Shown one piece after another: positions 8,046-14,970 of a DNA stretch of 15,838 nt. Positions within the stretch are counted from its first letter, which is position 1. The number at the start of each line of letters is the position of its first letter. Position numbers and translations under genes: made by a program. Where the stretch lies: assembly GCA_938009115.1 (NCBI GenBank), contig CALLHZ010000019.1:1-15838 (forward strand). Direction: 5' to 3'. Under the pieces are notes generated by a model. It made no database searches. It saw only the letters and a program-made list of their open reading frames with translations, and was not told the origin of the DNA. This DNA is from an uncultured Clostridia bacterium (GTDB taxonomy: Bacteria; Bacillota; Clostridia; Peptostreptococcales; Anaerovoracaceae).

Positions 8046-8117
8046 CAGGTCCGGCTTGACAAGTTAACCTATTGCCCTGATTGGCGGACAATAAATTAAG
8101 TTCTCAAGCCTGACCCG
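8046..8117 (-). promoter_or_regulatory. Long RNA hairpin in the pnp leader, candidate RNase III/PNPase control element
   Basis: In the pnp-sense RNA, bases 8117-8086 pair with 8077-8046. Of the 32 positions, 25 are Watson-Crick, 4 are G-U wobbles (8116/8047, 8095/8068, 8094/8069, 8088/8075) and 3 are isolated mismatches (8111/8052, 8103/8060, 8100/8063). The loop is 8 nt (GCCAAUCA). The wobbles pair only in the minus-strand transcript, which favours an RNA role over a DNA palindrome. No T-tract follows, so it is not a terminator. It sits between the rpsO terminator and the pnp ribosome binding site. In E. coli a long hairpin at this place is cut by RNase III and used by PNPase to limit its own synthesis; whether that happens here is inference. 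A small MITE-like insertion is the main alternative. Confidence 0.8.
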
Positions 8118-8125
8118 CACCCGAT

Positions 8126-8157
8126 TCAAAAATAGCGGGCGGGGTTGCGCCCCGCCC
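8126..8157 (-). terminator. Intrinsic terminator of rpsO
   Basis: A perfect 8-bp GC stem, GGGCGGGG (8157-8150) with CCCCGCCC (8144-8137), loop CGCAA, then GC and TATTTTTG on the minus strand. It starts 12 nt after the rpsO stop. It is a strong Rho-independent terminator by appearance, so pnp must depend on readthrough or on a promoter not recognisable here. Confidence 0.92.
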
Positions 8158-8169
8158 TTTGCTTTGAAG

Positions 8170-8436
8170 TTACTTTCTCAGGCCCAAACGGGAAATCAGC
8201 GTTCTGTACCGCTCGATATCCTTTTCTCTGAGATAATTCAGCAAATTCCTTCTCTGTCCGACCATTTTCAGAAGTCCTCTTCTGGAATGGAAGTCCTTTT
8301 TGTGGATCTTCAGATGTTCGTTCAGATCGTTGATCCTGTGTGTAAGGACTGCAACCTGTACTTCCGGAGATCCGGTGTCGCCTTCGTGCATCTTGTATTC
8401 GTTGATGATGCTTTGCTTTACGTCTTTCGTAATCAT
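8170..8436 (-). CDS. rpsO: 30S ribosomal protein S15
   Basis: Primary 16S rRNA-binding protein of the small subunit platform, binding the helix 20/21/22 junction. 88 aa, the standard length. The S15 signature is complete, from LTHRINDLNEHLKIHKKD through SRRGLLKMVGQRRNLLNYL. The ATG has AGGAG 5 nt upstream within an A-rich stretch. It has its own promoter (8521-8549), a folded leader and a strong terminator, so it can be made as a monocistronic mRNA, with pnp reached by readthrough. Confidence 0.99.
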   Translation of the reverse strand: MITKDVKQSIINEYKMHEGDTGSPEVQVAVLTHRINDLNEHLKIHKKDFHSRRGLLKMVGQRRNLLNYLREKDIERYRTLISRLGLRK

Positions 8437-8457
8437 TTTTTCTCCTTTTTTGATTCG

Positions 8458-8504
8458 CCTTCAGCCGCGAGAAGCGTCGGAGTGTCGCCGGTCTCAGCAG
8501 AAGG
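8458..8504 (-). promoter_or_regulatory. Folded rpsO leader, candidate S15 autoregulatory site
   Basis: The leader RNA can form CCUUC/GAAGG (8504-8500 with 8462-8458), then after a U-U mismatch GCUG/CGGC (8498-8495 with 8467-8464), AGA/UCU (8494-8492 with 8472-8470, across a 2-nt bulge) and GGCG/CGCU (8489-8486 with 8476-8473) with a 9-nt loop. The GCUG/CGGC helix contains 5'-GG-3' opposite 5'-CU-3', a G-U pair next to a G-C pair. This is the motif S15 reads in 16S helix 22 and in several rpsO leaders. The structure ends 11 nt before the Shine-Dalgarno. The fold was made by hand; regulation by S15 is inferred from the family. Confidence 0.6.
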
Positions 8505-8520
8505 TATTCGATGACAATGT

Positions 8521-8549
8521 ATGATAACACAGCAAAAGCGCTTTGTAAA
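8521..8549 (-). promoter_or_regulatory. SigA promoter of rpsO
   Basis: Minus strand TTTACA (8549-8544), exactly 17 nt spacer, and TATCAT (8526-8521) preceded by TGT, an extended -10. Five of six bases match consensus in each hexamer. Transcription would start near 8514, giving a leader of about 78 nt. The spacer and the last -35 base contain the perfect 10-bp palindrome AAAGCGCTTT (8535-8544), which could be chance or an operator. Confidence 0.88.
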
Positions 8550-8580
8550 CCCTTGTTTCCGTTTCTTCTCTCCGGTTTGC

Positions 8581-8823
8581 TCAGGACAGGATATCAGGGC
8601 CCGCCTCATTTACGTTGACCTTGCGCTTGGCCGCCCGGTCAGCGTCTACCTTCTGGTATACTTTCTCCAGAGCGGCAGCCAGCTGCCTGGCACATTGCTC
8701 GGACATGACCACCGTTTCTGTTTCCTCAGTGGTTTTCGCCTGCCCCTGGGGCCGTGTCTGCAGATAGGTAATGAAGCATTCCGATCCGGTGGCATTGATC
8801 GTAAAACCGTTAGCGTATTTCAT
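8581..8823 (-). CDS. Small DUF3467-like protein of unknown function
   Basis: 80-aa soluble protein between ribF and rpsO. The ATG at 8823 is chosen because an ideal AGGAGG (8831-8836) lies 7 nt upstream; an upstream in-frame GTG/ATG-type start at 8868 has no such site and would add 15 unlikely residues. It overlaps ribF by 14 nt, so it should be the last gene of the nusA-ribF operon. The layout YANGFTINATGSECFITYLQ (2-22), a variable Gln/Thr/Glu-rich stretch, then VVMSEQCARQLAAALEKVY (38-56) resembles the DUF3467 pattern of a beta strand pair followed by a conserved MS-x-x-x-A-x-x-L helix. This likeness is from memory of the family and is not proven. The C-terminal tail is charged and looks disordered. 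No signal peptide or membrane segment is seen. Confidence 0.85.
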   Translation of the reverse strand: MKYANGFTINATGSECFITYLQTRPQGQAKTTEETETVVMSEQCARQLAAALEKVYQKVDADRAAKRKVNVNEAGPDILS

Positions 8824-9760
8824 GGTTGATCCTCCTTCGTTCCAGGTGAAGCTTCCGGGCAAGGACACAATCTTTTTCGATCTGGTCCGTTAACGCCTCG
8901 ACCGACGGAAAGCTTTCCTCTTCTCTCAGCATTTCAATGAATTCGACCCGCACATCCAGGCCGTATATGTCGCGGTCAAAATCGAATATGTGAGTTTCCG
9001 CGTTCTTGGCAAAGAGTCCCACCGTCGGCTTCTGCCCGACATTGGTGATGGATTCGTGGATGTTTCCTTCTACGACAGTTCGGGTGAGATATACGCCGTT
9101 GGGCGGAAGCACCATGGAGGGATCCAAAGCCAGATTGATCGTCGGGAAGCCCAGCGTCCGTCCGAACCTGCGGCCTTCAATCACGTGGCCGTACATTGCA
9201 TAACGTCGTCCCGTAAAAGACCTGTAGCGCTCCAGGTCTCCGGCATCCACCGCTTTTCGGATCAGCGTGCTGGACACGACTTCCCCATCGATTTCCACAG
9301 GCGAAAGCACGCTCACGCCGTAGCCAAGTTCCAGGCCGATCTGTTTTAATATTTCAGGGTCGCCCTGGGCCTTATAACCAAAGTGATAGTTGAATCCGCA
9401 GAATGCTTCTTTCATTTTCAAGGTATCGAAAAGCAGATGGCGGCAAAACGTGTCCGGTGAACTCATTCGGATCGCTTGGTCGAACTCAAAGGAATACAGA
9501 CATTCGATCCCCATTTTCTCCAAGATGTTGGCTTTTTCCTCGAAAGTGATGATATTCTTAATAACCGTTTTTCCCGCGATCACGTTGCTCGGATGATTGG
9601 AGAACGTGAACACGGCAGCAGCTAGCCCGGAGGATCTTGCTGATTCGATGCAAGCGCCGATCAGCCGTTGATGACCCTTGTGGACACCGTCGAAATTCCC
9701 CAGTGCAATGGCAGCGGGTTTCAAGCCGTTCAATTCGCTTTGTTTTCTGTATATTCTCAT
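8810..9760 (-). CDS. ribF: Bifunctional riboflavin kinase / FAD synthetase
   Basis: Turns riboflavin into FMN and then FMN into FAD. 316 aa, the usual length. The N-terminal FAD synthetase (nucleotidyltransferase) domain has GNFDGVHKGH at 21-30 and SSTLIR at 163-168. The C-terminal riboflavin kinase domain (about 183-305) has GRTLGFPTINL at 200-210, PPNGVY at 219-224 and ETHIFDFDRDIYG at 255-267. The ATG overlaps the truB stop as ATGA, with GGAAGG 7 nt upstream, so it is translationally coupled to truB. Its own end overlaps the small gene that follows. No FMN riboswitch is seen here, as expected for a gene inside a housekeeping operon. Confidence 0.98.
   Translation of the reverse strand: MRIYRKQSELNGLKPAAIALGNFDGVHKGHQRLIGACIESARSSGLAAAVFTFSNHPSNVIAGKTVIKNIITFEEKANILEKMGIECLYSFEFDQAIRMSSPDTFCRHLLFDTLKMKEAFCGFNYHFGYKAQGDPEILKQIGLELGYGVSVLSPVEIDGEVVSSTLIRKAVDAGDLERYRSFTGRRYAMYGHVIEGRRFGRTLGFPTINLALDPSMVLPPNGVYLTRTVVEGNIHESITNVGQKPTVGLFAKNAETHIFDFDRDIYGLDVRVEFIEMLREEESFPSVEALTDQIEKDCVLARKLHLERRRINHEIR
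8831..8836 (-). promoter_or_regulatory. Strong ribosome binding site fixing the start of the small 80-aa gene
   Basis: AGGAGG on the minus strand, 7 nt before the ATG at 8823, lies inside the last codons of ribF. It decides the short start for the small protein and suggests translational coupling to ribF. Confidence 0.85.
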
Positions 9761-10662
9761 TTAAGAACCTTCCGTACCTGATATCCTCTTTCGGGCGTAT
9801 AAACGGCAATGCCCAGAAGGTGTTCCTCACGGAACACCGCACACGTCTCCGCCTCATTGCTTTTCGGCTGTTTCACAGCATTGAGTTCTTGGGCGAATGC
9901 GGGATTTCCATTTTCAAAAAGCACAGCCTGCCTTTCGCTCAGCGCAAGTCTTTTCATTTCTCCCAACCCGGCCGAAGGGGGCTGAAGGAGAGCTTCGATA
10001 TCTGCCCGGTCCATGCCGGCCAGATCTTCCAGTGTCACAGCGCTATCGATATCCAGGCCGGATGTTCTGGTACGAAGGAGAAAACTCATGCAGGCGCCGG
10101 GCCCCAGAAGCTGTCCAAGGTCATGACAGATCGTTCGCACATAAGTCCCTTTCGAGCAGCAGATCTCGAAAAGAAAGCGGCCGCTCTCCCGATCATAACG
10201 AAGAAGGCGAAGATCATGCACCGTAATATGCCGTTCTTCCGCCTTTACTTCAATGCCTGCCCGGGCATAGCTGTAAAGCCTCCTGCCGTTCACTTTGACC
10301 GCAGAATAGGAAGGCGGACGCTGAACGATCTCTCCCATAAAATGGGGAAAGGCGCCTAAAATCGCTTCTTCCGATAGCGCGGCAGCCTCTTGTCTGTTGT
10401 CGGCCAGTACTGTGCCCCAAATATCCTGCGTATCGGTTTGCAGGCCCAGCATCGCCTCACAGCGATAAATTTTTTCTGCCTGATCCATATATTCGATCAG
10501 CCTTGTCGCCTTGCCCAGACACAAAGGTAAAACACCGCAGGCATTGGGGTCCAGCGTGCCGGTATGTCCGATCTTCCGCTGCCCTGTCATCCTTCTGACG
10601 ATAGCCACGCAATCGTGAGAAGTCGGCCCCGCTGGCTTGAGCAGGTTCAATATCCCATTCAT
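9757..10662 (-). CDS. truB: tRNA pseudouridine(55) synthase TruB
   Basis: Makes pseudouridine 55 in the T-loop of tRNAs and also helps tRNA folding. 301 aa, normal length. The N-terminal block GILNLLKPAGPTSHD is followed by the catalytic motif GHTGTLDPNACGVLP, where Asp38 is the nucleophile. Further conserved parts are RPPSYSAVKVNGRRLYSYAR near 115 and CSKGTYVRTICHDLG near 168. A short C-terminal PUA-like domain follows. ATG overlaps the nrnA stop (ATGA), with GAGG 10 nt upstream. Pairing with rbfA, nrnA and ribF is common in Firmicutes. Confidence 0.98.
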   Translation of the reverse strand: MNGILNLLKPAGPTSHDCVAIVRRMTGQRKIGHTGTLDPNACGVLPLCLGKATRLIEYMDQAEKIYRCEAMLGLQTDTQDIWGTVLADNRQEAAALSEEAILGAFPHFMGEIVQRPPSYSAVKVNGRRLYSYARAGIEVKAEERHITVHDLRLLRYDRESGRFLFEICCSKGTYVRTICHDLGQLLGPGACMSFLLRTRTSGLDIDSAVTLEDLAGMDRADIEALLQPPSAGLGEMKRLALSERQAVLFENGNPAFAQELNAVKQPKSNEAETCAVFREEHLLGIAVYTPERGYQVRKVLK

Positions 10663-11615
10663 TTGCGCAGTGCCTCTTCCGCAGCCGCTTGCAGGACAGC
10701 CAGCGCGTGTTCAAAAGGAGCAGCGACAGTGCAGCCGGCGGCTTTCCGATGGCCGCCGCCGCCCAGCCGATGAGCAAGGGTGCCGACATCGGCATAGGAT
10801 TTGGAGCGGAAGCTCACTTTATAATTGCCGTCCGGCTTTTCCTTCAGAAATATCGCGATTTCCACATCCCTGATGCTTCGGAGGCGGTCGATGATGGTTT
10901 CGGTCTGGTCCGGCGTGGCGCCAACCGCTTTGATCATTTCCAGCGAAGCATAGGCAAGGCAGGCCCGGCCTTCGGCAAATATTACCATGCTTTCCAACGT
11001 TTTGGCTTCCAGCATCACCTGCGTGAGCGGAATGTTGTCATAGATCGCATTGCACAGAGGCACATGCTCCAGCCCGTATTCGTAGAGTCTGGCAATGATC
11101 AAATGCGTACGGCGATCCGTGTTGGAGTAACGAAAGGAACCGGTGTCGGTCATGATCGCCACATAGAGGGCGTCGGCAATTTCCGGTGTGAAGCGGACGC
11201 CAAGCTCCTCCAGCAGCTCAAAGACCAGCGATCCGGTAGCGGCTGCTTCCGAGTCCACAAAGCAATCCCCCGCGAAATCGGCGTGCAGCAGATGATGATC
11301 GATACAGGCCGTAGCGGTTGCCGCATAGAAAATATCTTTCCTGTTTTCGATCCTGGAAACATCGCCGCAGTCCACAGCCACGCTCATTTCCGGTATTACA
11401 TCCGCCTGGCGGATGCAGTAGCCCTTGTCAAGAAAGGCCAGGTATTCAGGAACGTCATCTTCGATCAAGATGCTGCAGGATTTCCCCATCTGCCGCAACG
11501 CAAGACACAATGCCACAGAGGAACCCAGCGCGTCACCGTCCATGTTGATGTGCGGAAACAGGAGCACGCTTCGGGCTTCGTTCAATTTTTGTATGATCGC
11601 GTTCATTGGATCCAC
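10659..11615 (-). CDS. nrnA: DHH/DHHA1 phosphoesterase NrnA (oligoribonuclease / pAp phosphatase)
   Basis: NrnA-type enzymes degrade nano-RNAs of 2-5 nt and dephosphorylate 3'-phosphoadenosine 5'-phosphate, replacing Orn and CysQ in many Firmicutes. 318 aa. Metal-binding motifs in order: HINMDGDALGSS (22-33), AVDCGDVSRIE (80-90) and CIDHHLLHADF (104-114, the DHH motif). The C-terminal DHHA1 domain has FRSKSYADVGTLAHRLGGGG and then HRKAAG near 293-298. The GTG start at 11615 has GAGG 10 nt upstream. An ATG three codons in (11606) is possible but is 19 nt from that site. It lies 15 nt after rbfA and overlaps truB by 4 nt. It is a functional partner for PNPase, which leaves short oligonucleotides. 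Confidence 0.95.
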   Translation of the reverse strand: MDPMNAIIQKLNEARSVLLFPHINMDGDALGSSVALCLALRQMGKSCSILIEDDVPEYLAFLDKGYCIRQADVIPEMSVAVDCGDVSRIENRKDIFYAATATACIDHHLLHADFAGDCFVDSEAAATGSLVFELLEELGVRFTPEIADALYVAIMTDTGSFRYSNTDRRTHLIIARLYEYGLEHVPLCNAIYDNIPLTQVMLEAKTLESMVIFAEGRACLAYASLEMIKAVGATPDQTETIIDRLRSIRDVEIAIFLKEKPDGNYKVSFRSKSYADVGTLAHRLGGGGHRKAAGCTVAAPFEHALAVLQAAAEEALRK

Positions 11616-11630
11616 GCTCAGACGACCTCG

Positions 11631-12032
11631 CTATTCTTCCTGCTCTTCCGGACTGTCTGCCGGTATATCAAGACCGGAAAGGATCTTATCCATTTTTAAT
11701 CCGTATTCAACAGAAGTGTCGAAACGGAAAAGAAGCTCCGGTATATGACGGATCTGTATCAGCCTTGCCAGTTCCGTGCGGATAAACCCGCGGCTTCGCT
11801 GGAAAGCGTTCAGGATGTCGGTTTTTTCCGTCTCCGCCAGCGGGCCGGCCGCGCCGCGGCCCAGCGCCGTGACATAGACGGTGGCATAGCTGCCGTCCCG
11901 GGTCACATCCACGGCATTGACGCCGATCAGGCCCTGCAGCCCCGGATCCTTCAATTCCCCTCGGATCAGCATATCGCTGATGATCTTGCGGATTTCTTCG
12001 CCCAATCTCTGGGGCCTGTATCCTCTGCCCAT
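11631..12032 (-). CDS. rbfA: Ribosome-binding factor A
   Basis: KH-like 30S assembly factor needed for 16S 5'-end maturation and cold growth. 133 aa, a little longer than the usual 115-120 because of an acidic tail (PADSPEEQEE). Family marks are GYRPQRLGEEIRKIISDML at the N-terminus, VTRDGSYATVYVTAL in the middle and IRHIPELLFRFDTSVEYG near 103-120. The ATG follows the infB stop by 1 nt. Only a weak purine-rich site (GAGAG) is present, so translation is probably coupled to infB. No ylxP gene lies between infB and rbfA, unlike in B. subtilis. Confidence 0.97.
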   Translation of the reverse strand: MGRGYRPQRLGEEIRKIISDMLIRGELKDPGLQGLIGVNAVDVTRDGSYATVYVTALGRGAAGPLAETEKTDILNAFQRSRGFIRTELARLIQIRHIPELLFRFDTSVEYGLKMDKILSGLDIPADSPEEQEE

Positions 12033-12033
12033 T

Positions 12034-14970
12034 TTATTTTCTCTCTACTTCCACCATCGCAAAGGCTTCGATGATATCGCCCTCTTTGATGTCGTTGTAT
12101 TTTTCCAGGCCGATGCCGCACTCGAAACCAGTCGCCACTTCCTTGACGTCGTCTTTGAATCTCCGGAGAGAAGATATCGTACCTTCATGGATCACGATGC
12201 CGTCCCGAACCAGGCGAACGCTGGCGTTTCTAGCGATTTTTCCTTCTGTCACATAGGCGCCTGCGATGATGCCCGCACCTGGCACTTTAAAGGTTTCGCG
12301 CACTTCGATCTTGCCCATGACCACTTCCTTGAAAATCGGGTCCAGCATGCCCTTGATGGCTGCTTCGATATCGTCGATGATCTCGTAGATGATCCTGTAT
12401 GTCCGGATTTCAACCTTTTCCTTCTCGGCCATGGAGCTCACTGCAGTACTTGGACGTACATTGAATCCGATGATGACCGCGCCGGAGGTGCTTGCCAGCA
12501 TGACATCCGATTCCGTGATGGTGCCGACACCACTGTGGATGATCTTGACCTTGACGTTTTCATTGTGCAGTTTTTCCAGGGACTGCTCCAGAGCGCCGAC
12601 CGATCCCTGCACGTCCGCCTTCAGGATCAGGTTCAGCTCTTTGACTTCCCCTTCTTCGATCTGGGAGAACAGTTGCTCCAGTGTGATCGAAGAATTTCGC
12701 GCCAGCACTTCCTGCCGGAGCTTGAGTTTACGATTTTCTGCGATTTCTCTGGCAAGCTTGTCCTCTTTGACCGCGTTGAATTCATCGCCGGCCTGAGGGA
12801 CATCGGTCAAGCCCGTGATCTCCACCGCTCGGGCGGGACCTGCCTTGCGAATGGTATCTCCTTTTGAATTGGTCATGGCCCGGATGCGGCCGCTGCAGGT
12901 CCCTGCCACGACGGACATGCCTGCCTGAAGTGTTCCGTTGGTCACGAGCAGTGTTGCCACAGGCCCTTTGGCTTTATCGAGCCTGGCTTCGATGACGGTA
13001 CCCATGGCAAGGCGATTGGGATTTGCCTTCAGTTCCAGGACTTCTGCCTGAAGAAGGATCATCTCCAAAAGCTGTATGATACCCTCGCCACTTTTTGCCG
13101 AGACGGGCACACTGATCACATCGCCGCCCCAGTCTTCCACAAGGATCCCCTGTTCGCTCAGATCTCTCTTGACTCTGTCAGGATCGGCGCCGGGCTTGTC
13201 CATTTTGTTGATAGCCACGATGATAGGAACGCCGGCTGCTTTGGCATGGCTGATCGATTCGATGGTCTGGGGTTTGACGCTGTCATCCGCAGCAACCACC
13301 AGCACCGCGATGTCCGTGACATGAGCGCCTCTGGCGCGCATGGCTGTAAAGGCTTCGTGGCCCGGCGTGTCGAGAAAAACGATGCGCTGCCCCTTGAGTT
13401 CGACCTCGGAAGCGCCGATGTGCTGTGTGATCCCGCCTGCCTCCTGATCGGTCACATTGGTTTTTCGGATGGCATCCAGCAAAGAAGTTTTGCCGTGGTC
13501 AACATGCCCCATGACGGCAATGATCGGTGCTCTGGACACCAATTCGCTTTCTTTGTCCTCACTGAGATCCAGCCCTTCTTCCACGACTTCCTCGTTCACA
13601 TTGCTCACGACAACGTTCACGCCAAGCTCGATACCCAGCAAAACGGCTGTTTCCTCGTCCAGATTCTGATTGATGTTCGCCATGATGCCCATTTTCATGA
13701 GTGCCATGATCGCATCGGAAGAACTCCGTTCTATCTGCTCACAAAAACCGGCGACCGTGATGGGGACAGTAATGACGACACTGCCTTCGGGCAGGGACTC
13801 AGCCTCGAAGTGATTATCCTCTGCCATCTCGTTCTTGTCTTTGTACTTTCGATGCTTCTTCGGCGCCGATTTCGTCAAGTCCAAAGGCTTGGATTCGAAT
13901 TTGTCCTTTTTGCCCTTCACCTTGCTCTTGCGCGCCTTCTTGTCTCCGCCGGCTGCGGGCGCCGTGTACACAAGGACCCGTTCTTTTGAATCTCCCTTCT
14001 GCGCGGGAGTTTCCTTTTTCTTTCTCGGAGATTGCTCGTCTTTTGAAGATGCTGCATCTTTTCTGGCGGGCACATATTCCTTGGGCTTCCTGTCTTTGTC
14101 CGGTACCGGCCGCTTGGGTGCGGGGCGCCTGGGCTCCACTTTGGGCTCATCTTCCGCACGCCGGATGATTTTAACGCCGATCCCGGGAGTATAGTCGACT
14201 TTGTCTGCCGCAGGAAATACCGGAGCAGAGTCCTTTTTGGCTTTGAACTCTTTACCGGACTTGTGCTCCGCAGCCGGAGCCATTTTGTCAGGCTTTGCAG
14301 CAGGAGCGTGCTCAACAGAAGCTGCCGGCTGTTCAAATGCCGGAGCGCCCTCAGCAGCGGATACATCTCCATGCTGGCCGAGGGCGGCTGACACCGTAGA
14401 AACGGGCGCCTCAGGGATATCCATCGCAGGTACGTCAAGGATCCGGACCGTCTCATTTTCGCGGACCGGCTCAGAATGCTGCGCAACCATTTCTTTTTCG
14501 ATTTCCACTTCCTGCGGAACGTCGCTCTTTTTGAGTGGAACGGCATTCTTAGGCATGGGTCGCCCCATAGGGGCAGGCCTTGCGGCAGGCGCGCTTTCCG
14601 CTCTGGGGAGAGGCCTTCCGGCCGGAGGCGACTGTGCCGGACGCTGAGACAACCCGGCTTCACGGGGAGGCATCGCTGCATGCTGCGCGCGACGCGCCTG
14701 GGCCTCGATGATGGCCTTGTCGACAGCCTTGATCTGCACCTTTACTTCGTCAGTATCCTTCGGCGCTTCCTTTTTCACGGAAGCTTTGACGATTTTCGTC
14801 TCTGCTTTCTTGCGGCTGTTGATGACGGAGTTCTTCACGACCAGCGCATCGATTTCTTCAAGTACGCTTTTGGCTGTTTTGTTCTCATATCCGAGTTCGT
14901 GAAGCTTTTCTATCAGATCTTTATCGGTCATGCCCAATTCTTTCGCTAATTCCTGGACTTCTCTTGGCAT
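12034..14970 (-). CDS. infB: Translation initiation factor IF-2
   Basis: GTPase that brings initiator fMet-tRNA to the 30S subunit and promotes subunit joining. 978 aa, in the longer part of the bacterial range. A first IF2_N domain covers about 1-52 (VQELAKELGM). A very long Ala/Pro/Lys/Glu-rich and probably disordered linker covers about 60-390. A second IF2_N-like domain lies at about 396-455. The GTPase domain begins near 480 with G1 GHVDHGKT (488-495), GGITQH, G3 DTPGHEAF (534-541), G4 NKMD (588-591) and G5 SAKSGEG. The remaining 330 residues are domains II-IV, ending with the fMet-binding C-terminal barrel. The ATG has a perfect AGGAGG 7 nt upstream and overlaps the end of rnpM by 25 nt. 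Confidence 0.99.
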   Translation of the reverse strand: MPREVQELAKELGMTDKDLIEKLHELGYENKTAKSVLEEIDALVVKNSVINSRKKAETKIVKASVKKEAPKDTDEVKVQIKAVDKAIIEAQARRAQHAAMPPREAGLSQRPAQSPPAGRPLPRAESAPAARPAPMGRPMPKNAVPLKKSDVPQEVEIEKEMVAQHSEPVRENETVRILDVPAMDIPEAPVSTVSAALGQHGDVSAAEGAPAFEQPAASVEHAPAAKPDKMAPAAEHKSGKEFKAKKDSAPVFPAADKVDYTPGIGVKIIRRAEDEPKVEPRRPAPKRPVPDKDRKPKEYVPARKDAASSKDEQSPRKKKETPAQKGDSKERVLVYTAPAAGGDKKARKSKVKGKKDKFESKPLDLTKSAPKKHRKYKDKNEMAEDNHFEAESLPEGSVVITVPITVAGFCEQIERSSSDAIMALMKMGIMANINQNLDEETAVLLGIELGVNVVVSNVNEEVVEEGLDLSEDKESELVSRAPIIAVMGHVDHGKTSLLDAIRKTNVTDQEAGGITQHIGASEVELKGQRIVFLDTPGHEAFTAMRARGAHVTDIAVLVVAADDSVKPQTIESISHAKAAGVPIIVAINKMDKPGADPDRVKRDLSEQGILVEDWGGDVISVPVSAKSGEGIIQLLEMILLQAEVLELKANPNRLAMGTVIEARLDKAKGPVATLLVTNGTLQAGMSVVAGTCSGRIRAMTNSKGDTIRKAGPARAVEITGLTDVPQAGDEFNAVKEDKLAREIAENRKLKLRQEVLARNSSITLEQLFSQIEEGEVKELNLILKADVQGSVGALEQSLEKLHNENVKVKIIHSGVGTITESDVMLASTSGAVIIGFNVRPSTAVSSMAEKEKVEIRTYRIIYEIIDDIEAAIKGMLDPIFKEVVMGKIEVRETFKVPGAGIIAGAYVTEGKIARNASVRLVRDGIVIHEGTISSLRRFKDDVKEVATGFECGIGLEKYNDIKEGDIIEAFAMVEVERK

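Noticed and set aside
7008..8099. Long open frame (363 codons) on the plus strand, opposite pnp, with similar ones at 10689-11699 and 11917-12867
   Set aside because: They lie exactly antisense to strongly supported genes, have no ribosome binding sites or known domains, and have the His/Arg/Gln-rich composition typical of antisense shadows.
8046..8117. The long leader hairpin as a second terminator
   Set aside because: No T-tract follows on either strand, and a clear terminator already lies at 8126-8157.
8581..8868. Longer version of the small gene, starting at 8868
   Set aside because: The extra 15 residues have no ribosome binding site, while the ATG at 8823 has an ideal AGGAGG 7 nt upstream.
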